In this document: positions 1 through 10,161 of the stretch, piece after piece
How positions within the stretch are numbered: position 1 is the stretch's first letter
Layout: every line of letters starts with the position of its first letter
Assembly (NCBI GenBank): GCA_947503575.1
Contig: CANNDZ010000001.1
Span: forward strand, 1,426,001-1,490,000
Length of the DNA stretch: 64,000 nt
DNA from: an uncultured Kordiimonas sp.
GTDB taxonomy: Bacteria; Pseudomonadota; Alphaproteobacteria; Sphingomonadales; Kordiimonadaceae
Direction of reading: 5' to 3'
Position numbers and translations under genes: made by a program
The notes under the pieces: generated by a model
What the model was told of the DNA's origin: nothing
Databases searched by the model: none
Seen by the model: only the letters and a program-made list of their open reading frames with translations

Positions 1-1267
1 CGGTCCGTTTCAGCACGGCAGCAACCACAAGTGCAGCCAGAATGCCTGCGATATACAGTGCGAACATCACCAGGCCTTGAAGGCCAAATCCGCCCACATC
101 GCGGTTGGGAATGAAGGCACTGATGATGACTGTGTAAACCGGTAGGCGTGCCGAACAGGTCATCAGGGGTGCAATCAAGATTGTGGTTAATCTGTCGCGT
201 TCGTTGGCGATGGCACGCGCCGCCATAATGCCGGGGATGGCGCAGGCAAAACTTGATAAAAGCGGAATGAACGCGCGTCCGTTCAACCCGACAGACGCCA
301 TCAAGCGGTCCATGATGAACGCTGCGCGCGCCATATACCCGGTGCTTTCCAGCACCAGAATAAACAAAAACAAAATTAGGATTTGCGGCAGAAACACCAC
401 AACAGCCCCGACACCCGCCAAAATACCGTCATTGAAGAAGCTAAGGAGCAGACCATCGGGCAGGGTGTTGGCAAGCCCGGATTGCAAGGCACCGATACCT
501 GCTTCTATCAGGTCTTGCGGTGGTGTTGCCCAGGAAAAAACAGCCTGAAACATCAGGAACAAAAGACCAAACAGAGTTATCGGGCCAATAACCGGGTTCA
601 GAAGCACGCGGTCAAGTTGGCGCGTTGTTTTGTGCCCTATGCCTTCGCTGATTGTTACGGCAGAAGCAATTTTGCGGGCGGCGATCTGGCGTTCGCGCAC
701 AGTGGGGCCGATGTCCATCGGGGCAGGTGGCGGCGCAAGTACCGCCTTGGCAACCACGTCCTTCAAGCTGTCCAAACCTTTTTTGCGCACTGCTACCGTT
801 TCAATGACCGGCACGCCGAGCTTCGCGGACAGCGCATCCACGTCAATCGATATCCGTTCCCGGGCTGCGAGGTCTGTCATATTCAATGCAACAACCATCG
901 GCATGCCAAGATCGCGCAGTTCAAGAACAAATCGCAGATGCTGTGCAAGGTTTGTGGCGTCCACGACGCTTAAAATGGCGTCGGGTTGGGCTTCAATATC
1001 ATGGGTGCCTGTTACAACTTGCCGGGTGACTTCTTCATCGGCGCTGCGCGGCGTCAGGCTATAGGCGCCAGGTAAGTCAATAAGCGTAAGGCTGGCAACA
1101 TCGTCAAGATCGCCGCTGCGTCTTTCAACCGTTGCCCCCGGATAGTTGGCCACCTTTTGGCGCAAGCCGGTCAAAGCATTGAAAAGCGCAGACTTGCCAC
1201 AATTAGGGTTGCCAACAACCGCGACGATACGCTGTGTTGGTTGCGAAACTGCTGTTGCCTGGCTCAC
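1..1267 (-). CDS. feoB: Ferrous iron transport protein B, partial (left edge)
   Basis: GTP-dependent inner-membrane Fe(II) permease. About 422 N-terminal codons are visible and the gene runs off the left edge. The N-terminal G domain is plain: P-loop GNPNCGKS near residues 19-26, the DLPG G3 motif, and NMTD (G4) further on; the following part is rich in membrane segments. The start is a GTG whose first base lies inside the last codon of feoA, so the two genes overlap by four bases and are surely translated as a unit. What feoB is in other bacteria is well established; only the C-terminal membrane part cannot be checked here. Confidence 0.95.
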   Translation of the reverse strand, partial: MSQATAVSQPTQRIVAVVGNPNCGKSALFNALTGLRQKVANYPGATVERRSGDLDDVASLTLIDLPGAYSLTPRSADEEVTRQVVTGTHDIEAQPDAILSVVDATNLAQHLRFVLELRDLGMPMVVALNMTDLAARERISIDVDALSAKLGVPVIETVAVRKKGLDSLKDVVAKAVLAPPPAPMDIGPTVRERQIAARKIASAVTISEGIGHKTTRQLDRVLLNPVIGPITLFGLLFLMFQAVFSWATPPQDLIEAGIGALQSGLANTLPDGLLLSFFNDGILAGVGAVVVFLPQILILFLFILVLESTGYMARAAFIMDRLMASVGLNGRAFIPLLSSFACAIPGIMAARAIANERDRLTTILIAPLMTCSARLPVYTVIISAFIPNRDVGGFGLQGLVMFALYIAGILAALVVAAVLKRT

Positions 1268-1527
1268 GTGGGTACTACCTCAATCAAATTTGCCTCTGCC
1301 CGCCTCAGGGCCAGTGTCATCGATCCTACTTTCACCGCAATAGGGTCTTTGCCAAACGGGTTCTGGTGCAAAACCTCGACACCAAGGTCTTCGGAGAAGC
1401 CCATTTCGCGCAGCCTGTCAATAATGCTTGCCGTTTCAGCATCGGCGTTTGGCGAAAAGCTTGTGATTGTTCCACTAAAGCCCGGTGTGCAGGTGCCGAG
1501 CGGCACGTTGGAATGAGAGGGAGGCAT
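1264..1527 (-). CDS. feoA: Ferrous iron transport protein A
   Basis: Small SH3-like cytoplasmic protein (87 aa) that supports FeoB in Fe(II) uptake. The family pattern is seen as a central RLREMGF segment followed by a beta-rich half with KVGSMTLALRRAEA, the usual FeoA ending. The start ATG at 1527 has an AGGTCC-like ribosome site just upstream. Its TGA overlaps the GTG start of feoB. A Fur-like box lies about 20 bases upstream, which fits iron-repressed expression. Confidence 0.93.
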   Translation of the reverse strand: MPPSHSNVPLGTCTPGFSGTITSFSPNADAETASIIDRLREMGFSEDLGVEVLHQNPFGKDPIAVKVGSMTLALRRAEANLIEVVPT

Positions 1528-1545
1528 AAAGGACCTGCGGCTAAT

Positions 1546-1560
1546 TGATAATTATTCTTA
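1546..1560. promoter_or_regulatory. Fur-like box upstream of feoAB
   Basis: The 15 bases TGATAATTATTCTTA match the 7-1-7 Fur pattern TGATAATnATTATCA at 12 of 14 informative positions. The site lies 19 bases before the feoA start. In alphaproteobacteria the regulator could be Fur/Mur or Irr, so the exact protein is inferred only. Confidence 0.55.
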
Positions 1561-1623
1561 ACAAGCGGGTCTTAGCATGCAGGGGGCGGGGCGGCAAGGC
1601 CTACTGGTGATAATGCATAGAGA

Positions 1624-1655
1624 AAAGGCCGATGCGCTGCACCGGCCTTTCTTGT
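1624..1655 (-). terminator. Hairpin terminator after dps
   Basis: Perfect 8-bp stem AAAGGCCG/CGGCCTTT (1624-1631 and 1643-1650) sits between dps and feoA. Read on the minus strand it follows the dps stop and runs into a T-rich stretch. Confidence 0.7.
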
Positions 1656-1686
1656 GATTGGAATAGGTATGGCTTGACGATATCAA

Positions 1687-2148
1687 TTAGCCAAGCATAG
1701 CACCCAGCATCCATTGCGCTTTTTCATGCACAGTCAGGCGGTCTGTCAATAAGCCTGCGGTTACGTCATCACTGGCGTCAGCGGCCTGCGCAATAAGGGG
1801 CCGAATACGGTTTGCCAGTTGGTCATGACCTTGTTGCAAAGCTCTAACCATCTGATCTGCGCTGGCGTTTTCATCACCGTCTGCAATAGAGCCAGTTGCC
1901 ATATACTGTTTCATGGTTGCCGGTGCCTTGTGGCCCAGCGCGCGGATGCGCTCAGCAATATCGTCAATAGCAGGCGCGAGCTCCAGATACTGTTCTTCTG
2001 TCAGCGCATGGACAGGCTGAAACGATGGGCCGGTTACGTTCCAGTGAACGTTTAGGGTAGCCACATACAGTTGGAATGTTTCTGCCAGGACGGGCTTCAT
2101 GGCGTCCGCGATCTGGTCTTTTTTCGATTGGGTGAAATCTGTCGGCAT
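1687..2148 (-). CDS. dps: Dps family DNA-binding ferritin-like protein
   Basis: Mini-ferritin (153 aa) that oxidises and stores iron and protects DNA from oxidants. The ferroxidase motif NVHWNVTGPSF followed by a helix with D and E ligands (APAIDDIAERIRALG) is diagnostic for Dps. I start at ATG 2148, not at an upstream codon, because AGGAGA lies seven to eight bases before it. It lies on the same strand as, and upstream of, feoAB, so iron storage and iron import sit side by side. Length is normal for the family. Confidence 0.93.
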   Translation of the reverse strand: MPTDFTQSKKDQIADAMKPVLAETFQLYVATLNVHWNVTGPSFQPVHALTEEQYLELAPAIDDIAERIRALGHKAPATMKQYMATGSIADGDENASADQMVRALQQGHDQLANRIRPLIAQAADASDDVTAGLLTDRLTVHEKAQWMLGAMLG

Positions 2149-2240
2149 CTGTTGTCTCCTGTTGAACATAACCTCAATATAGGAGCACAAAGTTACAATT
2201 TGAAACTATAAAGAATAGGCTTTGTCATCGATAAAATCGA

Positions 2241-2903
2241 TTATTTGCCGATTGGCTCCTTATTTTCCTTAAGCCAGATCCACCACGAGTAACCGAGTGG
2301 AGAAAGGACACCTGCTGCAATCGCACTCATACCAATGATGATACCGGTTTCACCTTGAATAAAGCTGCTGGACAACACAAGAATCAGACCAGAGCCAACA
2401 AACAGCTTGCCCCCTAATCTGTGCGTTTTCCGCCAGACAGTCTCGCTGGATAATGTCCAGGGTGTGCGAAGCCCAATAAAAAACGTGGAATGCAGTTTGC
2501 CAAAATAATTACCGATCACCATGAACATGAAACCCATCAGTGCGAAGACTATGTTCGGATCCATAGCCATCAGCCCTTTTGCTGCTCCAAAAATAAGGGC
2601 CTGAATTGCGGTGAGGAGGGCAAAAACAACTGTGATGATGGCAACAACAGCTTTCCAGGATTTTTGTAAATTTTCACCCCTTGGCTCGAAGAAATGCAGC
2701 TTGGAGAAGATAAAAAGCAATATAATTTGCACCAGGGGCATGAGCGAAAAGGCGGCCAGCGGGGACATATAATCATCTGCTTCACCGGCTGCGTTCCAGT
2801 GGGTCGGGATTTGTGCGTCTGGCTCGAATTGGGTCACGGCAAAGATGCCAATCGCTATCGAGAGTGCTGTCATCAGGCTTGCACCTTTAAATTTTTTGAT
2901 CAT
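2241..2903 (-). CDS. SdpI/DUF1648-family membrane protein
   Basis: Membrane protein of 220 aa with about six hydrophobic segments. The N-terminal DUF1648 signature IPTHWNAAGEAD lies near residues 33-44, and the SdpI-type second half contains FIGLRTPWTLSSETVWRKTHRLGG. In Bacillus, SdpI gives immunity to the SdpC toxin and helps to relieve repression by SdpR; no sdpABC toxin genes are seen here, so the role is open. It overlaps the upstream regulator gene by 17 bases, a tight translational link. Confidence 0.85.
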   Translation of the reverse strand: MIKKFKGASLMTALSIAIGIFAVTQFEPDAQIPTHWNAAGEADDYMSPLAAFSLMPLVQIILLFIFSKLHFFEPRGENLQKSWKAVVAIITVVFALLTAIQALIFGAAKGLMAMDPNIVFALMGFMFMVIGNYFGKLHSTFFIGLRTPWTLSSETVWRKTHRLGGKLFVGSGLILVLSSSFIQGETGIIIGMSAIAAGVLSPLGYSWWIWLKENKEPIGK

Positions 2904-3195
2904 GTTTCCGATTCCTGTTCGTTTCCTGTTCCTTTTTCGGTGGCGAAAACAGCCCGACGATCAATCCCAAAAGTTCCTCAACAACACTGGTGTTCAGGTG
3001 ATAGGTGATGGTGGTCCCCTGGCGTGTTGTGAAAACAAGGTCTGCTGCTTTCAGGACATTGAAGTGCCCTGAAAGTGTTGATTTACCGACAGAGAGCGTG
3101 TCGGCTATTTCACCCGCTGTCATGTCCCGGGTTTTCAAAAGCAACAGAATCTGGCGCCGGACTGGGGACGAAAGGGCATTAAAGACATCAGACAT
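2887..3195 (-). CDS. ArsR-family repressor, SdpR-like
   Basis: Winged-helix protein (102 aa) beginning VFNALSSPVRRQILLLL, with helix-turn-helix TAGEIADTLSVGKSTLSGHFNVLKAADL and wing region TTRQGTTITYHLN. It lacks the cysteine metal site of metal-sensing ArsR proteins, which fits an SdpR-type autorepressor. The downstream SdpI-like gene overlaps it. A 22-bp palindrome directly upstream is the likely operator. The basic tail (KKEQETNRNRKHDQK) is unusually long. Confidence 0.85.
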   Translation of the reverse strand: MSDVFNALSSPVRRQILLLLKTRDMTAGEIADTLSVGKSTLSGHFNVLKAADLVFTTRQGTTITYHLNTSVVEELLGLIVGLFSPPKKEQETNRNRKHDQKI

Positions 3196-3227
3196 ATAAA
3201 CACATCGGGCATTTGCTGTTATTTTGG

Positions 3228-3249
3228 TATTTCGCTAATTACCGAAATA
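3228..3249. promoter_or_regulatory. Palindromic operator of the sdpR-sdpI pair
   Basis: Arms TATTTCGCTAA and TTACCGAAATA form a 22-bp palindrome with one mismatched pair. It lies 33 bases before the sdpR-like start codon, where an autorepressor site is expected. The binding protein is inferred. Confidence 0.65.
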
Positions 3250-3278
3250 GTAAGCCGTTCGTGTTTTGTCAAGAGCCG

Positions 3279-4127
3279 CTAAAAGAGTTTGAGCAGAATC
3301 GCGCCGGTTGCAATCATCATGATGCCCGCAACGCGCAAGGGAGTCATGTGCTCCCGCAGCCACAGTGCGCCAATGATTGCGGCAAAGAAAATACTGGTTT
3401 CCCGCAGGGCGGCAATTTCCGCCAGCCCCCCATACCGAAATGCAAACAGCGCCATGCTGTATCCTGTGTAGGCAATCAGTGTCATCGTCAGGCCGCGTTG
3501 CCAGTGCGTGATTAACCGACCACTGAACTCTGCGCCCTGACGGGCATATAGAAAAGCCATCATGGGCGGCATAATCAAAATATTGGACCAGAAAATGAAT
3601 GTCAGCGGGTTCATACGTTTCGCCGCCGTGCCGTCAATGGCGGTGTATATACCAATGAGCAGGCCAACAACGCAGGCCCAGATCAGGGCATTCGCGGGTG
3701 GTCGTTTCAATCGGGCCGCGCTGGCAAACCCCGCAAGTGTCGCTCCCCCGATCAGCACGATAATAGCCATCACTTCCGCAAGCGCCAGTTTTTCGCCCAG
3801 TAAAACAAGCGCGATTAAAGTAACAACCAGGGGGCCAAGTCCTCTGGATATCGGGTAGACCAGCGAATAATCTGCGCTGCCCATCATTTTTGCGAGGCTA
3901 AGCTGATACGCCAAATGAATGCAAACCGAAACACCGATCCACATCCAGTCTGCGGCCACCGGCATTGGCACAACAAGCAACAGCGGTGCTGAAATCAAAG
4001 CGCCAGATACGTTTAACACACCAATAAGGGCATTGCGGTCTTCACCGGATTTCAGAACCGCATTCCAACTTGCATGCAATAATGCTGAGATCAGGATCAG
4101 GCCTGTGGCAAGTGTTGCGTCTGTCAC
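3279..4127 (-). CDS. DMT superfamily (EamA) transporter
   Basis: Inner-membrane protein of 282 aa with about ten hydrophobic segments in two EamA repeats. Typical signs are the N-terminal SALLHASWNAVLK, the loop YSLVYPISRGLGPLVVTLIALVLLGE that ends the first repeat, and ALRETSIFFAAIIGALWLREH in the second. Members export amino acids, sugars or metabolites; the substrate cannot be read. It starts seven bases after the aspartate aminotransferase stop, so the two form an operon. Confidence 0.87.
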   Translation of the reverse strand: MTDATLATGLILISALLHASWNAVLKSGEDRNALIGVLNVSGALISAPLLLVVPMPVAADWMWIGVSVCIHLAYQLSLAKMMGSADYSLVYPISRGLGPLVVTLIALVLLGEKLALAEVMAIIVLIGGATLAGFASAARLKRPPANALIWACVVGLLIGIYTAIDGTAAKRMNPLTFIFWSNILIMPPMMAFLYARQGAEFSGRLITHWQRGLTMTLIAYTGYSMALFAFRYGGLAEIAALRETSIFFAAIIGALWLREHMTPLRVAGIMMIATGAILLKLF

Positions 4128-4134
4128 CCCTGGG

Positions 4135-5409
<1,275 letters not shown>

Positions 5410-5492
5410 TCAATCGCTAGTTGCCAAAAAAACAGAAAGGCATGTCAACGGTTTGGGGAGAGAGATCCAGTACGTCAACATGCCATCTGTGC

Positions 5493-5518
5493 AGCCCGAT
5501 TAAATGGGAGATCGGGCT
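5493..5518. terminator. Possible terminator hairpin after the small ORF
   Basis: Perfect 8-bp stem AGCCCGAT/ATCGGGCT (5493-5500, 5511-5518) with a 10-base loop. There is no clear T-run on either strand, so function as an intrinsic terminator is weak. It lies downstream of the small minus-strand gene at 5551-5787. Confidence 0.4.
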
Positions 5519-5550
5519 TGGGAAGATACTTAAACTAGTCGTTTGTTTCG

Positions 5551-5787
5551 CTAGGCTGCCTCCTTAAAGCTTGCCGCGAGAGCGACATCTGTGATTGAGA
5601 GAGATAACTGCTTGAATATTTTTTTGAACCCGGCAAGCAACAGCGATTTTTCGGTATCCGCAGTGGCATCATCTTCCATGCCGTTAGATTCACGGGAGGC
5701 GGTAGAGCAAGAGATGATACTGGCATCCACCAGTGCGCAGCCGATTGACATACTGCTTCGTCCTCTGTTTGTCTCTACCAATGCCAT
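5551..5787 (-). CDS. Small uncharacterised protein
   Basis: A 78-residue reading frame begins at ATG 5787, six bases after a clear GGAGG, which is the main reason to believe it. The product starts MALVETNRGRSSMSIGCALVDASIISC, has an acidic middle (MEDDATADTEK) and ends with an amphipathic stretch (FKKIFKQLSLSITDVALAASF). I recognise no domain, signal peptide or membrane segment. The AT-rich 284 bases between it and uvrB should hold both promoters. It could also be a chance frame; coding bias cannot be judged well at this length. Confidence 0.45.
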   Translation of the reverse strand: MALVETNRGRSSMSIGCALVDASIISCSTASRESNGMEDDATADTEKSLLLAGFKKIFKQLSLSITDVALAASFKEAA

Positions 5788-6071
5788 CAGGTCCTCCACG
5801 GTCCTTTTTTCTGCAAATGTTGTTTGCGCCTCTATATCAGCAAGCAGTATGCCAGATTCATAAAGACCATAAGTATTTGTAAAGTATAGATAAAAATATT
5901 TGTGTAATGAGAGTGATTAATTTTTGAACAAAAATACTGCACACAAAATAGGCGATGTTTATTTTGTGTGCATATAGTAATTGGAGGGGGTAAAATGGCT
6001 CTTGTCGTTTTGCTGCTTGAAGACAGATACTGACCATTTATAGTGCTGGAGACTTATTAAGGAATAGCCCT

Positions 6072-8243
6072 GTGGTATCCCAAAATCAGCCTGAAACCAG
6101 TGCCGACCAGTCGGCCTTGGCCTCGTTTGTGCCGCATCGACCTGTGCGCCCCGAAAAATCAGAGGGCGGGGTGCCATTTGAAGTGGTCTCTGACTTTACG
6201 CCCTCCGGTGATCAACCAACCGCTATTGCCGAACTTGTTGCTGGCATCAAAGGGCAAGAGCAGGATCAGGTACTCCTGGGGGTTACGGGGTCTGGCAAGA
6301 CATACACAATGGCCAAAATCATTGAGGCGACCCAGCGACCAGCCCTGATTATGGCCCCAAATAAGACGCTGGCGGCCCAGTTGTACGGCGAATTCAAATC
6401 CTTTTTCCCGAAAAACTCGGTCGAATATTTCGTATCTTACTATGACTATTACCAGCCCGAGGCCTATGTGCCGCGTACCGATACATTTGTGGAAAAAGAG
6501 GCGTCGATCAACGAGCAGATTGATCGCATGCGCCACTCGGCAACCCGGGCTATTCTGGAACGCGACGATGTGATCATTGTGGCCAGTGTATCATGCATTT
6601 ACGGCATTGGATCAGTTGAAACATACACGGCCATGACCTTTGCCCTGCAGGCCGGACAGGAAGTGGATAACCGCGAGCTGCTGCGCCGCCTTGTTGCCAT
6701 GCAATATACGCGTAACGACGCTGCGTTTCAGCGCGGCACCTTTCGTGTTCGGGGTGATGTTATTGATATTTTCCCCAGCCACCTCGAGGACCGGGCGTGG
6801 CGTTTGATGATGTTCGGGGACGAGATTGAGGAAATTGTTGAGTTTGATCCCTTAACTGGCGAGAAAATCCGAACTCTTGAAGGAGTGAAGATATACGCCA
6901 ACAGCCACTATGTTACACCGCGCCCCACGCTTGATCAGGCTGTGAAAAAAATCAAAAACGAACTGAATAACCGCCTGAAAGAATATGAAAAAATCGGCCG
7001 TATTCTTGAATTGCAGCGATTGGAACAACGAACAACGTTCGATCTTGAAATGTTGGAAGCAACGGGAAGCTGCGCGGGCATCGAGAATTATTCCCGCTAC
7101 CTGACAGGCCGCAACCCCGGCGAACCGCCACCGACATTGTTTGAATATATCCCCGAAAACGCTTTGTTGTTTGTGGATGAAAGCCACGTCAGTGTTAATC
7201 AGGTTGGCGGCATGAGCCGGGGTGACTTCAAGCGCAAATCTGTTTTGTCGGAACATGGGTTCCGCTTGCCAAGTTGCATTGATAACCGCCCGCTGAAGTT
7301 TGAAGAATGGAACGGAATGCGGCCGCAAACAGTCTATGTTTCTGCCACGCCGGGTGATTGGGAACTGGAGCAAACCGGCGGTGTTTTTGCCGAGCAGGTT
7401 ATTCGCCCCACTGGCCTTGTTGATCCGGAAATTGATATCAGGCCGGTCGAAAGCCAAGTTGATGACTTGATGCATGAAAGCCGCCTGATGGCGGACAAGG
7501 GCCTGCGGGTGCTGGTGACCACACTTACCAAACGTATGGCCGAAGACTTGACGGAATATTTGCACGAAAACGGTGTGCGAGTGCGGTACATGCATTCCGA
7601 TATCGATACGCTGGAACGGATCGAAATTATCCGTGATTTGCGGCTGGGGGCCTTTGATGTGCTGGTCGGGATTAACCTGCTGCGCGAAGGGCTTGATATT
7701 CCGGAATGTGGTTTGGTGGCCATTTTGGATGCCGACAAAGAAGGCTTTTTGCGCTCTGAGCGCTCGCTTGTGCAAACCATTGGCCGAGCGGCCCGTAACG
7801 CTGAGGGCCGCGTTATCCTGTATGCGGACAAGATAACCGGGTCCATGCAGCGCGCGATTGAGGAGACAAATCGACGCCGGGAAAAACAGGTTGCCTATAA
7901 TCAAAAACACGGCATCACCCCCAAAACCATTGCCAAAAATGTAGGTGATGTCATTGCCCATGTGGCGTCTGGCGACCATGTTACCGTTGATATCGGCGAA
8001 GATGCGGCGCATCTGGTTGGCTCTAACCTCAAGAAGCACCTTGAGGGGCTCAACAAAAAAATGCGCGATGCCGCAGAAAACCTTGAGTTTGAGGAAGCCG
8101 CGCGCCTGCGCGATGAAATTCGTAAGCTGGAGGCTGGTGAACTGGGCATTGAAGACAAGCGTTTGCGACCCAAGGGCAGGGCGACGGGTGGCCGTCCCGG
8201 TACGCGCACTAAAAAGGCCAAAAGCCACAGGAAGATGTATTAG
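6072..8243 (+). CDS. uvrB: UvrABC system protein B
   Basis: Damage-verifying helicase of nucleotide excision repair (723 aa). The Walker A motif GVTGSGKT is at residues 70-77, the beta-hairpin that probes DNA is seen as [17 protein letters not shown], motif II as DESH, motif VI as QTIGRAARN, and the UvrC-binding UVR motif as [24 protein letters not shown] near the C-terminus. The start is GTG 6072 with AAGGAA about ten bases upstream. I found no clear LexA box (GAACnnnnnnnGTTC) before it. The kinase gene starts eight bases after its stop. Confidence 0.97.
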   Translation: MVSQNQPETSADQSALASFVPHRPVRPEKSEGGVPFEVVSDFTPSGDQPTAIAELVAGIKGQEQDQVLLGVTGSGKTYTMAKIIEATQRPALIMAPNKTLAAQLYGEFKSFFPKNSVEYFVSYYDYYQPEAYVPRTDTFVEKEASINEQIDRMRHSATRAILERDDVIIVASVSCIYGIGSVETYTAMTFALQAGQEVDNRELLRRLVAMQYTRNDAAFQRGTFRVRGDVIDIFPSHLEDRAWRLMMFGDEIEEIVEFDPLTGEKIRTLEGVKIYANSHYVTPRPTLDQAVKKIKNELNNRLKEYEKIGRILELQRLEQRTTFDLEMLEATGSCAGIENYSRYLTGRNPGEPPPTLFEYIPENALLFVDESHVSVNQVGGMSRGDFKRKSVLSEHGFRLPSCIDNRPLKFEEWNGMRPQTVYVSATPGDWELEQTGGVFAEQVIRPTGLVDPEIDIRPVESQVDDLMHESRLMADKGLRVLVTTLTKRMAEDLTEYLHENGVRVRYMHSDIDTLERIEIIRDLRLGAFDVLVGINLLREGLDIPECGLVAILDADKEGFLRSERSLVQTIGRAARNAEGRVILYADKITGSMQRAIEETNRRREKQVAYNQKHGITPKTIAKNVGDVIAHVASGDHVTVDIGEDAAHLVGSNLKKHLEGLNKKMRDAAENLEFEEAARLRDEIRKLEAGELGIEDKRLRPKGRATGGRPGTRTKKAKSHRKMY

Positions 8244-8251
8244 GTGCGCCT

Positions 8252-9091
8252 ATGAGCGATAGCGAACAGGGTCCGCAGCTTTCGGGTGTTGGGGGTTTGG
8301 TTCGCCAGTGGGTGACGAAACAAACAGCTGCGAGGGCGGGTGTTACCGTTCTTGCCGTTAGTGGGTCCCAGGGGATAGGCAAAACCACTGCACTAAAAGA
8401 AGTTACTGACTTGCCCGGTTTACGTATTGCTGTGCTGTCACTGGATGATTTTTACCTCACCCAGAAAGAGCGCTTGTCATTGGCGAAGACTGTGCATCCG
8501 CTGTGCGCAACTCGCGGTGCGCCCGGCACCCATGATGTTGCCCTCTTGCTGCACACCATCGAAGCTCTCTGTGCTGCCGGGGCGGAGGATGAAATCCGCT
8601 GGCCAGCCTTTGACAAAGTAAGCGACGACCGCGCACCACTGGAAGCAGGGCGGCACTTTGTTGGTAGGCCCGATGCCATCTTGGTTGAGGGCTGGATGAT
8701 AGGCGCCCTGGCTGACCCGCAGGCAGGCCAAAGTGCGCCTATTAATCCACTGGAAGAACATGAAGACCCAGATGGCATTTGGCGAAATTGGCAGGAGCAG
8801 GCGCTAGCACAAGCCTATATGCCGCTGTGGACCAGGATGGATACGTTTCTGCATTTGCTTGCGCCTGATTTCGACACGGTTTTGGGGTGGCGCTGTGAGC
8901 AGGAGGAAACAACGCTGGGCTTGGCGAAGGGCACCTTACCTGATGAGCGCCGGGCATGGGTTGAACGTTTTATCCAGTATTATGAACGCATTACGCGGCG
9001 TATGCTATGCGGGGCCAGGGTTGAGGGCGATGTGATAGCGGTCGATGAACACCGACGCCCGCAGACTAATAGAATTATGCCTGTGCCGTAA
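8252..9091 (+). CDS. D-glycerate 3-kinase-like P-loop kinase
   Basis: P-loop kinase of 279 aa with GSQGIGKT at residues 38-45. It shares the pattern of plant and cyanobacterial glycerate kinase GLYK: LSLDDFYLTQKER after the first strand, RGAPGTHD, the WPAFDKVSDDR segment, and VEGWMIG as the second acidic motif. The expected reaction is phosphorylation of D-glycerate to 3-phosphoglycerate, but the wider family also contains pantothenate and uridine kinase-like members, so the substrate is inferred. It follows uvrB by eight bases, probably cotranscribed; a functional link is not evident. Confidence 0.8.
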   Translation: MSDSEQGPQLSGVGGLVRQWVTKQTAARAGVTVLAVSGSQGIGKTTALKEVTDLPGLRIAVLSLDDFYLTQKERLSLAKTVHPLCATRGAPGTHDVALLLHTIEALCAAGAEDEIRWPAFDKVSDDRAPLEAGRHFVGRPDAILVEGWMIGALADPQAGQSAPINPLEEHEDPDGIWRNWQEQALAQAYMPLWTRMDTFLHLLAPDFDTVLGWRCEQEETTLGLAKGTLPDERRAWVERFIQYYERITRRMLCGARVEGDVIAVDEHRRPQTNRIMPVP

Positions 9092-9155
9092 TACTGGCGA
9101 ACAAAAACTGTCGGCATGCCCTGCTTTGGTTGCGGGGGGCTGATAGCGTACTGTA

Positions 9156-10076
9156 TCAGGGCCCGACTTCAAGGCGGTTTACCAGGGCTTCTTCGCTTGC
9201 ATCGACAATTGTGCGCATGTCCTCTGGCAAGGCCCCAGCGTCATCAAGCTTTTTCAGGTAGCCGATGATCAGTCCTGGCGGCAGGGAGATCACGTGGCTC
9301 TTGCCTTTCCTGTTCGAGACCTTGATTTGCAGGATTTCCAGTCTTTCAAGAGATGGTATCAGGTGGTCCAAGGCTAGTGTAATACCTATGTCTTCTCGAA
9401 ATTTACAATATACTAAATGGCAGTCAACGTTGTATCTGGCCAGCGGTTCTACAGTCAGTTCAATACCACCCCTAAGCGTCGCGCGCCTGTAGTTATGCCA
9501 GTACCCCAATTTGGTTATATACCTCTCTGCGCCCCCCTTTATCGACTGGATGTTTTCGGATGTAATTTCTTCAATCATATGTTGTTTCGAACTGACGAGC
9601 CTAAGCAAGAGTTCGTCGGTTGATGGGTAATAGAACCCTCTGAAGTGAGTGTCATCAGGCATACGTCCGCCGAGAAACAGGCCGGGGTGATAAGGTGCCA
9701 CTATTTCGATAAAGGCTTCAAAGTCGTCCTGCACGATTTCTGTTTCCAGATAAACATCTGTGACCATGTCCAACTGTTTGTTCACCGCCTTGTTGCGTTT
9801 TTTACGCGCCTTCGCTTCTTTTTTTAGTCGCTTCGCTTCGGCCTGCTGGCGCTTTTTTTCGGCACGTTTTTCTACTTTTATGCGCTTTTTTTCTTCTTTT
9901 TCTGCAGATTTCAGTAATTTTTTGTGCAGCTTTTTGTCTGTTTTTGACAGATCGGACGTGTCAACGGCTCTCAGTTCCTCAATCGTCATCTGGTCAAACG
10001 GTTTCTGATCCTCCTGCCCAAACGCAGGAATGAAGGTCAGCCAAACTGCAAAGAGTGCGATAATAAAAGTGCGCAT
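9156..10076 (-). CDS. Exported lysine-rich protein of unknown function
   Basis: 306-residue protein with a clean signal peptide (MRTFIIALFAVWLTFIPAFG) and a strong ribosome site AAGGGGA. Residues of about 40-97 are an extremely basic, probably helical stretch rich in K, E, R and A (e.g. KKRIKVEKRAEKKRQQAEAK). The C-terminal two thirds look globular, with DVYLETEIVQDDFEAFIEIV, YPSTDELLLRLV and paired cysteines in VDCHLVYCKF. I do not recognise a family. The mix of an exported domain and a charged helix suggests contact with nucleic acid, peptidoglycan or a membrane surface, but that is only a guess. Confidence 0.8.
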   Translation of the reverse strand: MRTFIIALFAVWLTFIPAFGQEDQKPFDQMTIEELRAVDTSDLSKTDKKLHKKLLKSAEKEEKKRIKVEKRAEKKRQQAEAKRLKKEAKARKKRNKAVNKQLDMVTDVYLETEIVQDDFEAFIEIVAPYHPGLFLGGRMPDDTHFRGFYYPSTDELLLRLVSSKQHMIEEITSENIQSIKGGAERYITKLGYWHNYRRATLRGGIELTVEPLARYNVDCHLVYCKFREDIGITLALDHLIPSLERLEILQIKVSNRKGKSHVISLPPGLIIGYLKKLDDAGALPEDMRTIVDASEEALVNRLEVGP

Positions 10077-10161
10077 AATGGTCCCCTTATCGTTTCAGAT
10101 ACAGATAGCACAGGCAGGGGCGGCAACAAAGAACAAGTGAGGCGCAGATTATCGTTGCCGT

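Noticed and set aside
2227-2241. ATCGAT/ATCGAT hairpin after the SdpI-like gene
   Set aside because: The stem is only six AT-rich pairs with no T-run and overlaps the stop codon.
2241-3195. Complete sdp toxin-immunity locus
   Set aside because: Only the regulator and membrane protein are present; no sdpA, sdpB or sdpC homologue lies in the window.
5788-6071. SOS (LexA) box before uvrB
   Set aside because: No GAACnnnnnnnGTTC or CTGT-N8-ACAG match could be found in this AT-rich stretch.
6852-8228. Long open frame on the strand opposite uvrB
   Set aside because: It lies wholly inside uvrB, whose motifs are complete; the antisense frame has no recognisable domain or ribosome site.
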